Shown: positions 47,022 through 55,285 of the stretch, one piece after another | Numbering within the stretch: the first letter of the stretch is position 1 | Layout of the letters: each line of letters starts with the position of its first letter | NCBI RefSeq assembly: GCF_002844235.1 | Contig: NZ_PGTS01000003.1 | Span: 434,001-498,000 of the forward strand | Direction: 5' to 3' | DNA from: Thalassospira povalilytica | Lineage (GTDB): Bacteria; Pseudomonadota; Alphaproteobacteria; Rhodospirillales; Thalassospiraceae | Length of the DNA: 64,000 nt | Translations under genes and position numbers: made by a program | The notes under the pieces: generated by a model | What the model saw: only the letters and a program-made list of their open reading frames with translations | Database searches by the model: none | What the model was told of the DNA's origin: nothing

Positions 47022-47663
47022 ATGACTGTGGAATTTGACGAATTTGATATCGAAGGTCCGGTTCTGTTTATCCCCACTAGGCATCGGGACAAGCGCGGTG
47101 TTTTTGCCGAAACCTTCCGTCATGATGACTTTCGCGAAGTTGTCGGGGATATCGATCTGGTACAGGAAAACCAGTCGATCAGTGTTCCGATCAACACCAT
47201 TCGCGGTCTGCATTTCCAAACCAGCCCCTATGCCCAGGGCAAGCTGGTCCGCGTCACAAAAGGCGCAATCCTTGACGTTGCAGTCGACATCCGACCACGG
47301 TCGCCAACGTTTGGTCAGCATATCAAGATCGAACTCAGCGCGGAAAACTGGTACCAGCTCTGGATTCCGGATGGCTTTGCACACGGCTTCAAAACCCTGC
47401 AACCCGACACCCACGTCATGTACAAGGCCTCAAACTATTACAGTCCGGAACATGATCGCGGGATTGCCTGGAACGATCCGGATCTTGGCATCGATTGGCA
47501 ATTGTATGGTCAGCAGGCGGTCATTTCCGACAAGGATCGCCAACATCCAGGACTGGCCGATGTCGGGCCGGAGACCCTTGGTCAAATACCACCAGGCCAT
47601 GATTTCGCAACCGTCAGTCTCAGCCGGGCAAAGGGTGCGGGCTTTGGTGCCGCGCCACAATGA
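47022..47663 (+). CDS. rfbC: dTDP-4-dehydrorhamnose 3,5-epimerase family protein
   Basis: A 213-residue cupin of the RmlC family. NTIRGLHFQTSPYAQGKLVRV contains the catalytic His, and YYSPEHDRGIAWNDPDLGI is the C-terminal signature. It is longer than typical RmlC (about 185) through an extended C-terminus. It normally makes dTDP-4-keto-L-rhamnose, but the partner genes rmlA, rmlB and rmlD are not in the window, so they must be elsewhere or the substrate differs. It lies 6 bases after the exported protein gene and ends the locus. Confidence 0.85.
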   Translation: MTVEFDEFDIEGPVLFIPTRHRDKRGVFAETFRHDDFREVVGDIDLVQENQSISVPINTIRGLHFQTSPYAQGKLVRVTKGAILDVAVDIRPRSPTFGQHIKIELSAENWYQLWIPDGFAHGFKTLQPDTHVMYKASNYYSPEHDRGIAWNDPDLGIDWQLYGQQAVISDKDRQHPGLADVGPETLGQIPPGHDFATVSLSRAKGAGFGAAPQ

Positions 47664-48024
47664 ACGGACTGACTGGATCGACTGGATTGGGTGCGCACGG
47701 TTTTACACATCATGTCTCCCTGGCTGATGCGTCCTCAGTCCGGAAACGGGTCCGATATCGGACCCGTTTCTTTGTCTGAAAGATGATGCAGGGTATCTTG
47801 CCAATCACCTCAAACACCCGCCGACAGGGATGCAGGCAATGTCTTTGTTGCCATCTTCGTTGATGGGGCAGATATCGCACCCACGCTATCCGATGGCTGC
47901 CAGAACGGTGTCGATATTCGTGCGGTATTCAAGCCCGGCGTCACGGCCGCAATAGTGCCCCGGTACCCGTCACGCCAAAGCTGTTCTCTTTGTCCACCAG
48001 CTTTGGCCGACTTGTCCCAGCGAA
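47664..48024. other. Intergenic region between the polysaccharide locus and kdgK
   Basis: Contains a strong terminator. Further right, the minus strand at 47886-47970 has a short open frame ending in AGLEYRTNIDTVLAAIG that reads like a protein C-terminus but has no start. It could be a gene remnant. Confidence 0.35.
47743..47775. terminator. Terminator ending the polysaccharide locus
   Basis: A perfect 12-bp stem (47743-47754 with 47759-47770, GAAACGGGTCCG arm) with an ATAT loop, followed by TTTG. Confidence 0.85.
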
Positions 48025-48930
48025 TTAACCCTGGTTCCTGAGCAACGCGCCGTGTGTCTGGATGACCTTGGCCGACAGGGCCTGTCCGTGGCGCACGGCA
48101 TCGGCTGGTTCAGCGCCGCCAAATCGGGCGGCCAGAAATGCGGCGTTAAAGGAATCACCTGCACCTGTCGCATCCACCACATTTGAAACGCCCGGCGTAT
48201 CAAGGCTTGTCGCCTGACCATCTTGCAGGAAATGGCATGGACCACTGCCATTTTTGACCACGACCTCGCCCACGCCAAGGTCGCGATATCGCGCGACTGT
48301 TTCCTGTGGTGATGCATCCCCGAACAGGGCCGCCTCGTCATCAAAGCTTGGCAGAATGATGTCTGAAAGGGCCGCGACCTCTGACAATACCGTTTTGCAA
48401 ATGTCGCGATCTTCCCAAAGGGCCGGGCGGATATTGGGGTCAAAGGCAATGCGGGTATGTGCCGGTTGCTGTTTGATGATCTCAATTAGCGCGGCCCGGC
48501 TGTCCGTATTGAGGATCGCCAACGTGATCCCCGAAAGATAAATCACATCCGCCCCCTCGCATCCGGTGCGAAGTGCGGCGATGTCATCGGCCATTTTGCG
48601 GGCGGCGGAATTTTCCCGCCAATACGTAAAGACACGATCCCCTTTTTCCTGATCAATCAGGTAAAGACCCGGACGATTTCCGGCCAGGCGCTGGATGGCG
48701 CTGGTATCAATCCCGGCATCGGCAATGAAATCGGCAATGCGTCGGGAATATCGGTCATCGCCCAGGGCGGTGACATAGCCGACCTGCCAGTCGCCCGGAT
48801 CGGTGGCATTGCGGAAATGCCAGGCGGTATTAAGGGTATCGCCGGCAATCCCCATTTTCCAGTTGCCATCACCGCCGCCCGACATTTCGATCATGCATTC
48901 GCCAATGGCGACAAACCGTTTTGTACTCAT
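48025..48930 (-). CDS. kdgK: 2-dehydro-3-deoxygluconate kinase (PfkB family)
   Basis: A 301-residue sugar kinase that phosphorylates KDG to KDPG. It opens FVAIGECMIEMSGG, with GDTLNTAWHF for substrate binding and DATGAGDSFNAAFLA for the catalytic Asp and anion hole. NRPGLYLIDQEKGDRVFTYWRENSAAR is typical of KdgK. Its start overlaps the uxuB stop by 4 bases. It completes the mannonate-to-KDPG route; the KDPG aldolase is not nearby. Confidence 0.9.
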   Translation of the reverse strand: MSTKRFVAIGECMIEMSGGGDGNWKMGIAGDTLNTAWHFRNATDPGDWQVGYVTALGDDRYSRRIADFIADAGIDTSAIQRLAGNRPGLYLIDQEKGDRVFTYWRENSAARKMADDIAALRTGCEGADVIYLSGITLAILNTDSRAALIEIIKQQPAHTRIAFDPNIRPALWEDRDICKTVLSEVAALSDIILPSFDDEAALFGDASPQETVARYRDLGVGEVVVKNGSGPCHFLQDGQATSLDTPGVSNVVDATGAGDSFNAAFLAARFGGAEPADAVRHGQALSAKVIQTHGALLRNQG

Positions 48931-50381
48931 TGGCCAAGCTCATGGCGGATGGCGGCGTCGGCACTGTTGGTTAGCAACATCACAAGACGGCTGATTACCG
49001 CCTTGCGCCAGGACGCATCCTCACAAAGCTGTCGGGGCATCCATCCCGGAAGACCTGCTAGCCGGTCATAAAGGTCTGCCGCATCTTGTACGCTGCCGAT
49101 GCGTTCGGCAATTTCGTCTGCCCGCGGATCGTCGGGCAGGCGGCTGTTTTCACCGGGGGTGGCCGGATTGATCTGGCCTTGCACAAAGGCAATCCAGGCT
49201 GCGAAACACAGCGCGAATGTGCCGCGATGGCGGCTGTCGGCTGCCAGATCACATACCGGGGCAAAGATGCGCTGCGGCAGTTTTTCGGTCCCGTCCATGG
49301 CGATCTGGCGGGTTTCATGGGCGATTTCGGGGTTGCGGAATCGCTCGGTCAGTTCCGCGCCATAGCGGGCAAAATCAATCCCGGTCAATGGCGCCATGGT
49401 CGCAGCCGCATTTTCCATATGCCGTGCGACAAGACCGGCGAAATTGTCATTGGCCATGGCATCACGGACATAGCGATACCCGCCAAGCTGCCCAAGATAG
49501 GCAATCAGCGAATGACTGCCATTAAGCATGCGAAGCTTCATGTCCTCGAACGGTTCGACATCGGCCACAACAATCGCACCGGCTTCTTCCCAGGCGGGAC
49601 GACCATCGGGGAAATCATCCTCGATCACCCATTGCGAAAAGGGCTCGGTTTCGATCGCGGCCGGGTCGTCGACACCGGTCAGGGTCTTGGCATCGTCATA
49701 TGTGGCGGTGGTTGATGCCGGGGTAATACGGTCGACCATGGTGGAAGGGAAGGACACATTTTGTGAAATCCAGTCGCCCAGTTCCGGGTCGATCCGGTTG
49801 GCAAAATCAATCACACCGGCACGCAGCAACTTGCCATTGGCCGGAAGATTGTCACAGGACAGAACCGTGAAGGGCCGCATGCTGGCATCCTTGCGGCTTT
49901 TCAGTCCGGCCACAAGAATCCCGACCAGTCCCGACGGCCTGTCGGGATGGTCCAGATCATGACGGATCGCCGGATGATCGTTCTGAATTCGGCCCGATTG
50001 CCGATCAATGCCATAGGCCTTTTCGGTCACCGTGATGGTCACAATCCGGATCGCCGGATCGGCAAGGGCCGCAAGAACCGGCATGACATCGCGCGCCGCC
50101 GCAATGGCGTGCGACATGCTGGTGATCCGGCGGGCTTTTGGTCCATCGGGATGACGTTCGATCACCGTAAAGGCGCAATTCTGTGCATTCAGCGCATCGA
50201 CAATGTCGGTGCTGCGCAAACTGACCCCGATAATGTGCCAGTCGCCACCCTTGGCCGCCATGGCGGCATCGGTGTAAACCGCCTGATGGGCCCGGTGGAA
50301 CGCGCCGATACCGATATGAACGATGCCTGATTTGGCCAAGGCATCTTGCAACGCCATCTCCGACAAGCCGGACTGTGTCAT
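48927..50381 (-). CDS. uxuB: D-mannonate oxidoreductase / fructuronate reductase (mannitol dehydrogenase family)
   Basis: A 484-residue NAD-dependent enzyme interconverting D-fructuronate and D-mannonate. Motifs: VHIGIGAFHRAHQAVYTD (nucleotide binding), SCDNLPANG, FPSTMVDRITP and KLRMLNGSHS with the catalytic Lys. It lies 3 bases after uxuA and overlaps kdgK, so uxuA-uxuB-kdgK is one operon. The family also includes mannitol and altronate dehydrogenases, but the uxuA and kdgK neighbours favour UxuB. Confidence 0.9.
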   Translation of the reverse strand: MTQSGLSEMALQDALAKSGIVHIGIGAFHRAHQAVYTDAAMAAKGGDWHIIGVSLRSTDIVDALNAQNCAFTVIERHPDGPKARRITSMSHAIAAARDVMPVLAALADPAIRIVTITVTEKAYGIDRQSGRIQNDHPAIRHDLDHPDRPSGLVGILVAGLKSRKDASMRPFTVLSCDNLPANGKLLRAGVIDFANRIDPELGDWISQNVSFPSTMVDRITPASTTATYDDAKTLTGVDDPAAIETEPFSQWVIEDDFPDGRPAWEEAGAIVVADVEPFEDMKLRMLNGSHSLIAYLGQLGGYRYVRDAMANDNFAGLVARHMENAAATMAPLTGIDFARYGAELTERFRNPEIAHETRQIAMDGTEKLPQRIFAPVCDLAADSRHRGTFALCFAAWIAFVQGQINPATPGENSRLPDDPRADEIAERIGSVQDAADLYDRLAGLPGWMPRQLCEDASWRKAVISRLVMLLTNSADAAIRHELGQ

Positions 50382-50384
50382 CCC

Positions 50385-51602
50385 TTATCCCCCAAGCTTG
50401 TCAAAGCGTGCCGACAGGGCGGTCATCACACCGCGCAATTCAGCCAGGCCTTTCAGGCGTCCGATTGCCGGATATCCCGGCTGTCCCTTGCGGTTAAGGT
50501 CATCAAGGATGTCATGGCCGTGATCGGGGCGCATCGGAATGTTCCAGTCCGCACGACCGGCTGCCTTGCGCGATGCTTCTTCACGCAGGATCTGCTCGAT
50601 CAGGGCAACCATGTCGGTATCGCCATCCAGATGTTCGGCTTCATGGAAGCTGCAAGGCAGGCCTTCGGTTTCGCGCTTGGTATTGCGCAGATGGATGAAA
50701 TGAACCCGTTCGCCCCAACGCTTCATCATGCCGGGCAAATCATTGCCCGGATGGACGCCAAGCGACCCGGAACACAGGGTAATGCCGTTTTCCGGAATAT
50801 CGACGGCCTTCATGACAAAGGCATAATCCTCTTCGGTCGACATGATGCGCGGAAGACCCAGCAACGCAAAGGGCGGATCATCCGGGTGGCAGCACATGCG
50901 AATGCCGACTTCGCGCGCGACGGGCACCACTTCCTCAAGAAACGCCACCAGATTGGCACGCAGCGTATCGGCATCAATATCGGCATAGGTCGCAAGAAGC
51001 TCGCGCAGATCATCAAGCGACAGGTTCTCGACCGATCCGGGCAGGCCAAAGGCAACGGTCCGTTCCAGTTCGGCGCGGCGCGCGTCGCTCATGGCCTCAA
51101 AGCGGGTCTTTGCCTCGGCAATGATGTCGGCACCATAGTCATTTTCGGCACCGGCGCGCGCCAGGATGAACAGGTCAAACGCGACAAAATCAAACAGGTC
51201 AAAGCGCATGCAGGTCGCGCCATTTGACAGCCGCCAGTTCAGATGGGTGCGCGTCCAGTCAAGAACCGGCATGAAGTTGTAACAGACGATGCTGATGCCC
51301 GATGCCGCCAGATTGCGCAGGCTTTCCTTATAGGCCGCGATATGGTCGCGCCACGGGCCGACCTGGCGTTTGATCGATTCGGAAACCGGAAGACTTTCAA
51401 CAACATCCCAGGTCAGACCGGACGGTGCGCCATCTTTCATGGTCGCGATTTCGCGATGGCGTTTGGCAATCTCGTCGGGTGTCCAGACCGCACCGCTGGC
51501 AATGTGGTGCAGGGCGGAAACCACGCCATGCGCCCCGGCCTGGCATATATCGTCAATGCTGACCAGATCGCGCGGTCCGAACCATCTCCAGGTTTGTTTC
51601 AT
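50385..51602 (-). CDS. uxuA: Mannonate dehydratase
   Basis: A 405-residue TIM-barrel enzyme converting D-mannonate to 2-keto-3-deoxygluconate. MKQTWRWFGPRDLVSIDDICQAGA is the family start, and VCYNFMPVLDWTRT, CCHPDDPP, CSGSLG and RPDHGHDIL carry the metal and active-site residues. An in-frame start at 51638 is possible, but 51602 matches the family. First gene of the leftward operon, divergent from a GntR gene. Confidence 0.94.
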   Translation of the reverse strand: MKQTWRWFGPRDLVSIDDICQAGAHGVVSALHHIASGAVWTPDEIAKRHREIATMKDGAPSGLTWDVVESLPVSESIKRQVGPWRDHIAAYKESLRNLAASGISIVCYNFMPVLDWTRTHLNWRLSNGATCMRFDLFDFVAFDLFILARAGAENDYGADIIAEAKTRFEAMSDARRAELERTVAFGLPGSVENLSLDDLRELLATYADIDADTLRANLVAFLEEVVPVAREVGIRMCCHPDDPPFALLGLPRIMSTEEDYAFVMKAVDIPENGITLCSGSLGVHPGNDLPGMMKRWGERVHFIHLRNTKRETEGLPCSFHEAEHLDGDTDMVALIEQILREEASRKAAGRADWNIPMRPDHGHDILDDLNRKGQPGYPAIGRLKGLAELRGVMTALSARFDKLGG

Positions 51603-51678
51603 CTGTTTCTCTCTGTATTGGCATGGTGTTATCAACACCGACTATAAAGAACGTGAAGCGTATCACGCTACAATTTTG

Positions 51679-51707
51679 TTGACTAGTATGGTAGTATGCA
51701 TTAACGA
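51679..51707 (+). promoter_or_regulatory. Promoter/operator of the GntR-TRAP-idnD operon
   Basis: TTGACT (51679-51684), 17-base spacer, TAACGA (51702-51707). The spacer contains the direct repeat AGTATG at 51685-51690 and 51693-51698. The right half, TAGTATGCATTAAC, matches 12 of 14 bases in the promoter at 56750-56778, which suggests a related GntR operator. Confidence 0.45.
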
Positions 51708-51729
51708 TCAGGAAGGCAAGGAGAGATTG

Positions 51730-52440
51730 ATGGGTGATCCTGAACAAAAGGACTGGGAGATAACGCAAGATCAGGCGGTAGGCCCGCAGATCCATCGCAT
51801 TATTCGCGAACGGATCGTGTGTACCGACCTGCTGCCCGGCGTGCGCCTTTCCGAAGCCGAACTCGCCAAACATTTCAATGTCAGCCGCCAGCCGGTGCGC
51901 GAAGCCTTCATCAAACTCGCCGACGAAGGACTTCTCGAAGTTCGCCCGCAACGCGGAACCTATGTTCGCAAAATCTCGGTTGCGGCGGTTCTTGATGCCC
52001 GTTTCGTCCGCGAAGCCATCGAAGCCGACATTGCGCGTTTCGTCGCCAAAGAACCCGATGACGCCTTTCTGGCCCGGCTTGAACAGTTGATCGCCGACCA
52101 GCGCAAGGCCATGCAGGGCGATGCGCGCTCTTTTCTGACACTCGATCATGATTTCCATCGTTGCCTCGCCGAAGCGGCGGGCAAGACCTATGCCTGGAAG
52201 GTGGTCGAGGATGTGCGCGCCCAGCTCGATCGGGTGCGCTACCTCAGTTATTTCCAGTTCCCGATGAATGAAATCATCGAGCAGCACGTTCGAATTGTTT
52301 CGGCAATCCAGTCACGGGATTGCGAAGCCGCCAGTGCAGCCATGCGTGAACATCTTCGCGAAATTCTGCATACGCTGCCTGATATTGCCCGCTCCAGAAC
52401 GGAGCTTTTTGACAACGCCAGTACCGCGTTGTCGCCCTAA
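51730..52440 (+). CDS. GntR family regulator, FadR subfamily (uronate-type)
   Basis: A 236-residue protein. Winged helix: LSEAELAKHFNVSRQPVREAFIKLADEGLLEVRPQRGTYV. The FCD ligand domain has the metal-binding pattern LDHDFHRCLAEAAG and later HVRIVSAIQ and MREHLREIL. AAGGAGAG lies 5 bases before ATG 51730; the open frame extends far upstream across the divergent gene and is not used. It is the first gene of the TRAP-idnD operon and probably controls it and the divergent uxuA operon. Confidence 0.92.
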   Translation: MGDPEQKDWEITQDQAVGPQIHRIIRERIVCTDLLPGVRLSEAELAKHFNVSRQPVREAFIKLADEGLLEVRPQRGTYVRKISVAAVLDARFVREAIEADIARFVAKEPDDAFLARLEQLIADQRKAMQGDARSFLTLDHDFHRCLAEAAGKTYAWKVVEDVRAQLDRVRYLSYFQFPMNEIIEQHVRIVSAIQSRDCEAASAAMREHLREILHTLPDIARSRTELFDNASTALSP

Positions 52441-52466
52441 GGCATCAACCGAACAGGGAGGAAACG

Positions 52467-53441
52467 ATGCTTAAAAAAACGACCAAGAAACTGATGCTTG
52501 CCGGCGTTGCCGCCATGATGATGGGAAGTTCCGCAATGGCTGCGGAAATGACCCTCAAACTCGGTCATCTCGCCAACGAGCAAAATGCATGGCACAAGGC
52601 CGCCGTGAAGTTTGGTGAAGAACTGTCGTCTTTGACCGACGGTCGTATTGATGTGCAGGTTTTCCCCAACGAAACCCTTGGCAAGGAAATCGACCTGATC
52701 AACGGCATGCAGCTCGGATCGGTCGATATGACCATCACCGGTGAAAGCCTTCAGAACTGGGCACCGATGGCAGCCCTTCTTGCTGTGCCTTATGCCTATC
52801 CGACGCTCGAAGATATGGACGCCGTCGCCAGTGGCGAAATCGGTGACCAGATCGAACAGCAGATCATCGAAAAAGCCCGTATCCGCCCGATTGCCTATTT
52901 CGCCCGTGGTCCGCGTAACCTGACCTCGAACCGCGAAATCAAAAGCCCGGATGATCTGAACGGCCTGAAACTTCGCGTGCCGAACGTGCCGCTTTTCGTT
53001 GATGTCTGGAAATCGCTGGGCGCACAGCCGACCCCGATGGCATTCTCCGAAGTCTTCACCTCGCTTCAGGCCGGCACCATCGATGCCCAGGAAAACCCGT
53101 TGGCCCTGATCGATTCCGCAAGCTTCAACGAAGTTCAGAAGTTTGTTAACAAGACCGAACATGTGCGGTCCTGGATCTATCTGACCATTTCCGAAATCAC
53201 CTGGAACAAGCTTTCGGATGCCGACAAGGACGCAGTCATGGAAGCCGCGAAACGCGCGCAGGCCTTTGAACGCGACCTGTTTACGGCCGATGAAGAACGC
53301 CTGACCAAGGAACTTCAGGCCAAGGGCATGACCTTTGTCGATGTCGACACCCAGGCCTTTGCCCAGAAGGCAAAAGACGCTGTTCTTGCGAATGTTTCCG
53401 ACGAAATCCGCCCGATCGTCGAAAATCTTTTCGCGAACTGA
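52467..53441 (+). CDS. dctP: TRAP transporter solute-binding protein (DctP family)
   Basis: A 324-residue periplasmic binding protein with a signal peptide (KKLMLAGVAAMMMGSSAMAAE). LKLGHLANEQNAWHKAA opens the mature fold; LNGLKLRVPN holds the conserved Arg that grips the ligand carboxylate, and FTSLQAGTIDAQENPL is the DctP signature. GGGAGGAAACG precedes the ATG. Beside uxuA, uxuB and idnD the ligand is probably a hexuronate or hexonate. Confidence 0.93.
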   Translation: MLKKTTKKLMLAGVAAMMMGSSAMAAEMTLKLGHLANEQNAWHKAAVKFGEELSSLTDGRIDVQVFPNETLGKEIDLINGMQLGSVDMTITGESLQNWAPMAALLAVPYAYPTLEDMDAVASGEIGDQIEQQIIEKARIRPIAYFARGPRNLTSNREIKSPDDLNGLKLRVPNVPLFVDVWKSLGAQPTPMAFSEVFTSLQAGTIDAQENPLALIDSASFNEVQKFVNKTEHVRSWIYLTISEITWNKLSDADKDAVMEAAKRAQAFERDLFTADEERLTKELQAKGMTFVDVDTQAFAQKAKDAVLANVSDEIRPIVENLFAN

Positions 53442-53498
53442 TTGCTGCCGGTCCGGTCGCCATAAAGCGACCGGACCTTTCTTCGACGGGGACGTAAC

Positions 53499-54008
53499 GT
53501 GCTTTTTGCCAGACTATACGCATCCATCATTGCCCTGTGCCGGATCGGAACCGGGGCCGCTTTCGGCATTCTGATTTGCACGGTCCTGATACAGGTCTTT
53601 TCCCGAACCTTCCTGCCCAGTTCACCGGTCTGGACCGAAGAACTGACACGCCACACATTGCTGTTTCTGGCGGCCTTCGGGGTGGGGTTGTCGTTCCGTA
53701 ACGGCGAACTGGTTAATGTCGACATTGTCTGTGAAATGCTGCCGCTTCGGGTTCAGCGTGCCCTGACATTCATATCGGCCGCGATCACCGCTGCCTTCTG
53801 TCTGATCTTGCTGTCCCCGGCCTGGATGTTTGTGTCAATCGGGGTGCTTCAGACCTCGCCCGCCCTGGGTGTGCGCATGGATTTCATTCACGCCACCGTT
53901 TTCATTCTGCTTGTCGTGCTCGGCCTGTTTGCAGTGCTGCGGATGATACGGATCATTGCCGGTGTTTCTGACGGCAAGCCCGAAGATACGACAAAGGACT
54001 TCCCATGA
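53499..54008 (+). CDS. dctQ: TRAP transporter small permease (DctQ family)
   Basis: A 169-residue membrane protein with four hydrophobic helices. SSPVWTEELTRHTLLFLAAFGVGLSFRNGE is the conserved DctQ core. The start is GTG. Its stop overlaps the large permease start as ATGA. Confidence 0.9.
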   Translation: MLFARLYASIIALCRIGTGAAFGILICTVLIQVFSRTFLPSSPVWTEELTRHTLLFLAAFGVGLSFRNGELVNVDIVCEMLPLRVQRALTFISAAITAAFCLILLSPAWMFVSIGVLQTSPALGVRMDFIHATVFILLVVLGLFAVLRMIRIIAGVSDGKPEDTTKDFP

Positions 54009-55279
54009 GCCTCGCAATTCTATTTGGCGTTTTTGCCCTTGGTCTGATCATCGGTCTTCCGGTTGCTGTCACATTGGGCCTGTCATCGCTGTGCTATCTT
54101 CTGCTCGAAGGCATCCCGCTTGTCGTGATCCCGCAAAAACTGTTTGCCGGGATGGATGTGTTTGTTCTGCTGTGTATCCCGGGCTTTATTCTGGCCGGTA
54201 ACCTGATGAATGGCGGTGGCATTACCCCGCGCATTGTGCGATTTGCCAATGCCATGGTCGGCTGGATGCGCGGCGGGCTTGGCCTGACCAACGTTACCGG
54301 ATCGATGCTGTTTGGCGGTATTTCCGGAACCGCGGTTGCCGATGCCGCCTCCATCGGCGGGATGATGATCCCGGGCATGGTGCGGGCGGGCTATACCCCG
54401 GCATTTTCGGCGGCCGTCACTGCCGCATCCTCGACCGTTGGTCCGATCATTCCGCCCAGCATGCCGATGATTATTGTCGGCGCGCTTTCGGGCATTTCGG
54501 TTGGCAAAATGTTCATTGCCGGTGCCATTCCGGGCATCCTGATGGGGCTTGCGATGATGGTGACCTGCTACATCATTGCCGTGCGCCGCAATTTCCCCCA
54601 TCAGCCCTGGCAAGGGTTCGGTGAACTGGCGCGGTCCTTTGCCGGTGCCTTCTGGGCGCTTGCCATGACGGCACTGATTGTTGGCGGCTTGCTCAGTGGC
54701 ATTGTGACCCCGACCGAAACCGCGGTGATTGCCAGCCTTTATGCTCTGATTGTCGGCTGTTTCATCTATCGCGAATTGCCGTTGCGCAAGGTGCCCAAAA
54801 TCATCATCGACAGCGCGGTGACGGCTGCGGCCATTCTTGCACTGGTCGGTCTTGCCAATGTGTTTGGCTGGATTCTGGTGTCTGAACGTATCCCGCAAAT
54901 GATTTCCGATGCGGTCCTGTCTGTGACCGACAACAAATATGTCGTGATCCTGCTGATCAATCTGGTGTTGCTGATTGTCGGCATGTTCATGGAAACGATC
55001 GCGGCCCTGATCATTCTGTTTGTCCCGCTTCTGACGCTTGCGACCAATGTTGGCGTCGATCCAATTCATTTCGCGGTGTTTGCGGTTCTGAACCTGATGA
55101 TCGGTCTGACGACGCCGCCGGTGGGCATTTGCATGTTCATCTGTGCCAATATTGCAAAGGCACCGGTCACCACTGTCATCCGGGCGCTGGCGCCGTTCCT
55201 GCTGACCAATATCGCGATCCTGTTTCTTGTTTCCTACATTCCGGCGCTGTCAACCTGGCTGCCGTCCCTGATGGAGTAA
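54005..55279 (+). CDS. dctM: TRAP transporter large permease (DctM family)
   Basis: A 424-residue protein with about 12 helices. FILAGNLMNGGGITPRIVRF, FGGISGTAVADAASIG, ASSTVGPIIPPSMPMI and IGLTTPPVGICMF are family signatures. With DctP and DctQ it forms a Na+-coupled importer. Confidence 0.94.
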   Translation: MSLAILFGVFALGLIIGLPVAVTLGLSSLCYLLLEGIPLVVIPQKLFAGMDVFVLLCIPGFILAGNLMNGGGITPRIVRFANAMVGWMRGGLGLTNVTGSMLFGGISGTAVADAASIGGMMIPGMVRAGYTPAFSAAVTAASSTVGPIIPPSMPMIIVGALSGISVGKMFIAGAIPGILMGLAMMVTCYIIAVRRNFPHQPWQGFGELARSFAGAFWALAMTALIVGGLLSGIVTPTETAVIASLYALIVGCFIYRELPLRKVPKIIIDSAVTAAAILALVGLANVFGWILVSERIPQMISDAVLSVTDNKYVVILLINLVLLIVGMFMETIAALIILFVPLLTLATNVGVDPIHFAVFAVLNLMIGLTTPPVGICMFICANIAKAPVTTVIRALAPFLLTNIAILFLVSYIPALSTWLPSLME

Positions 55280-55285
55280 CTCTTT

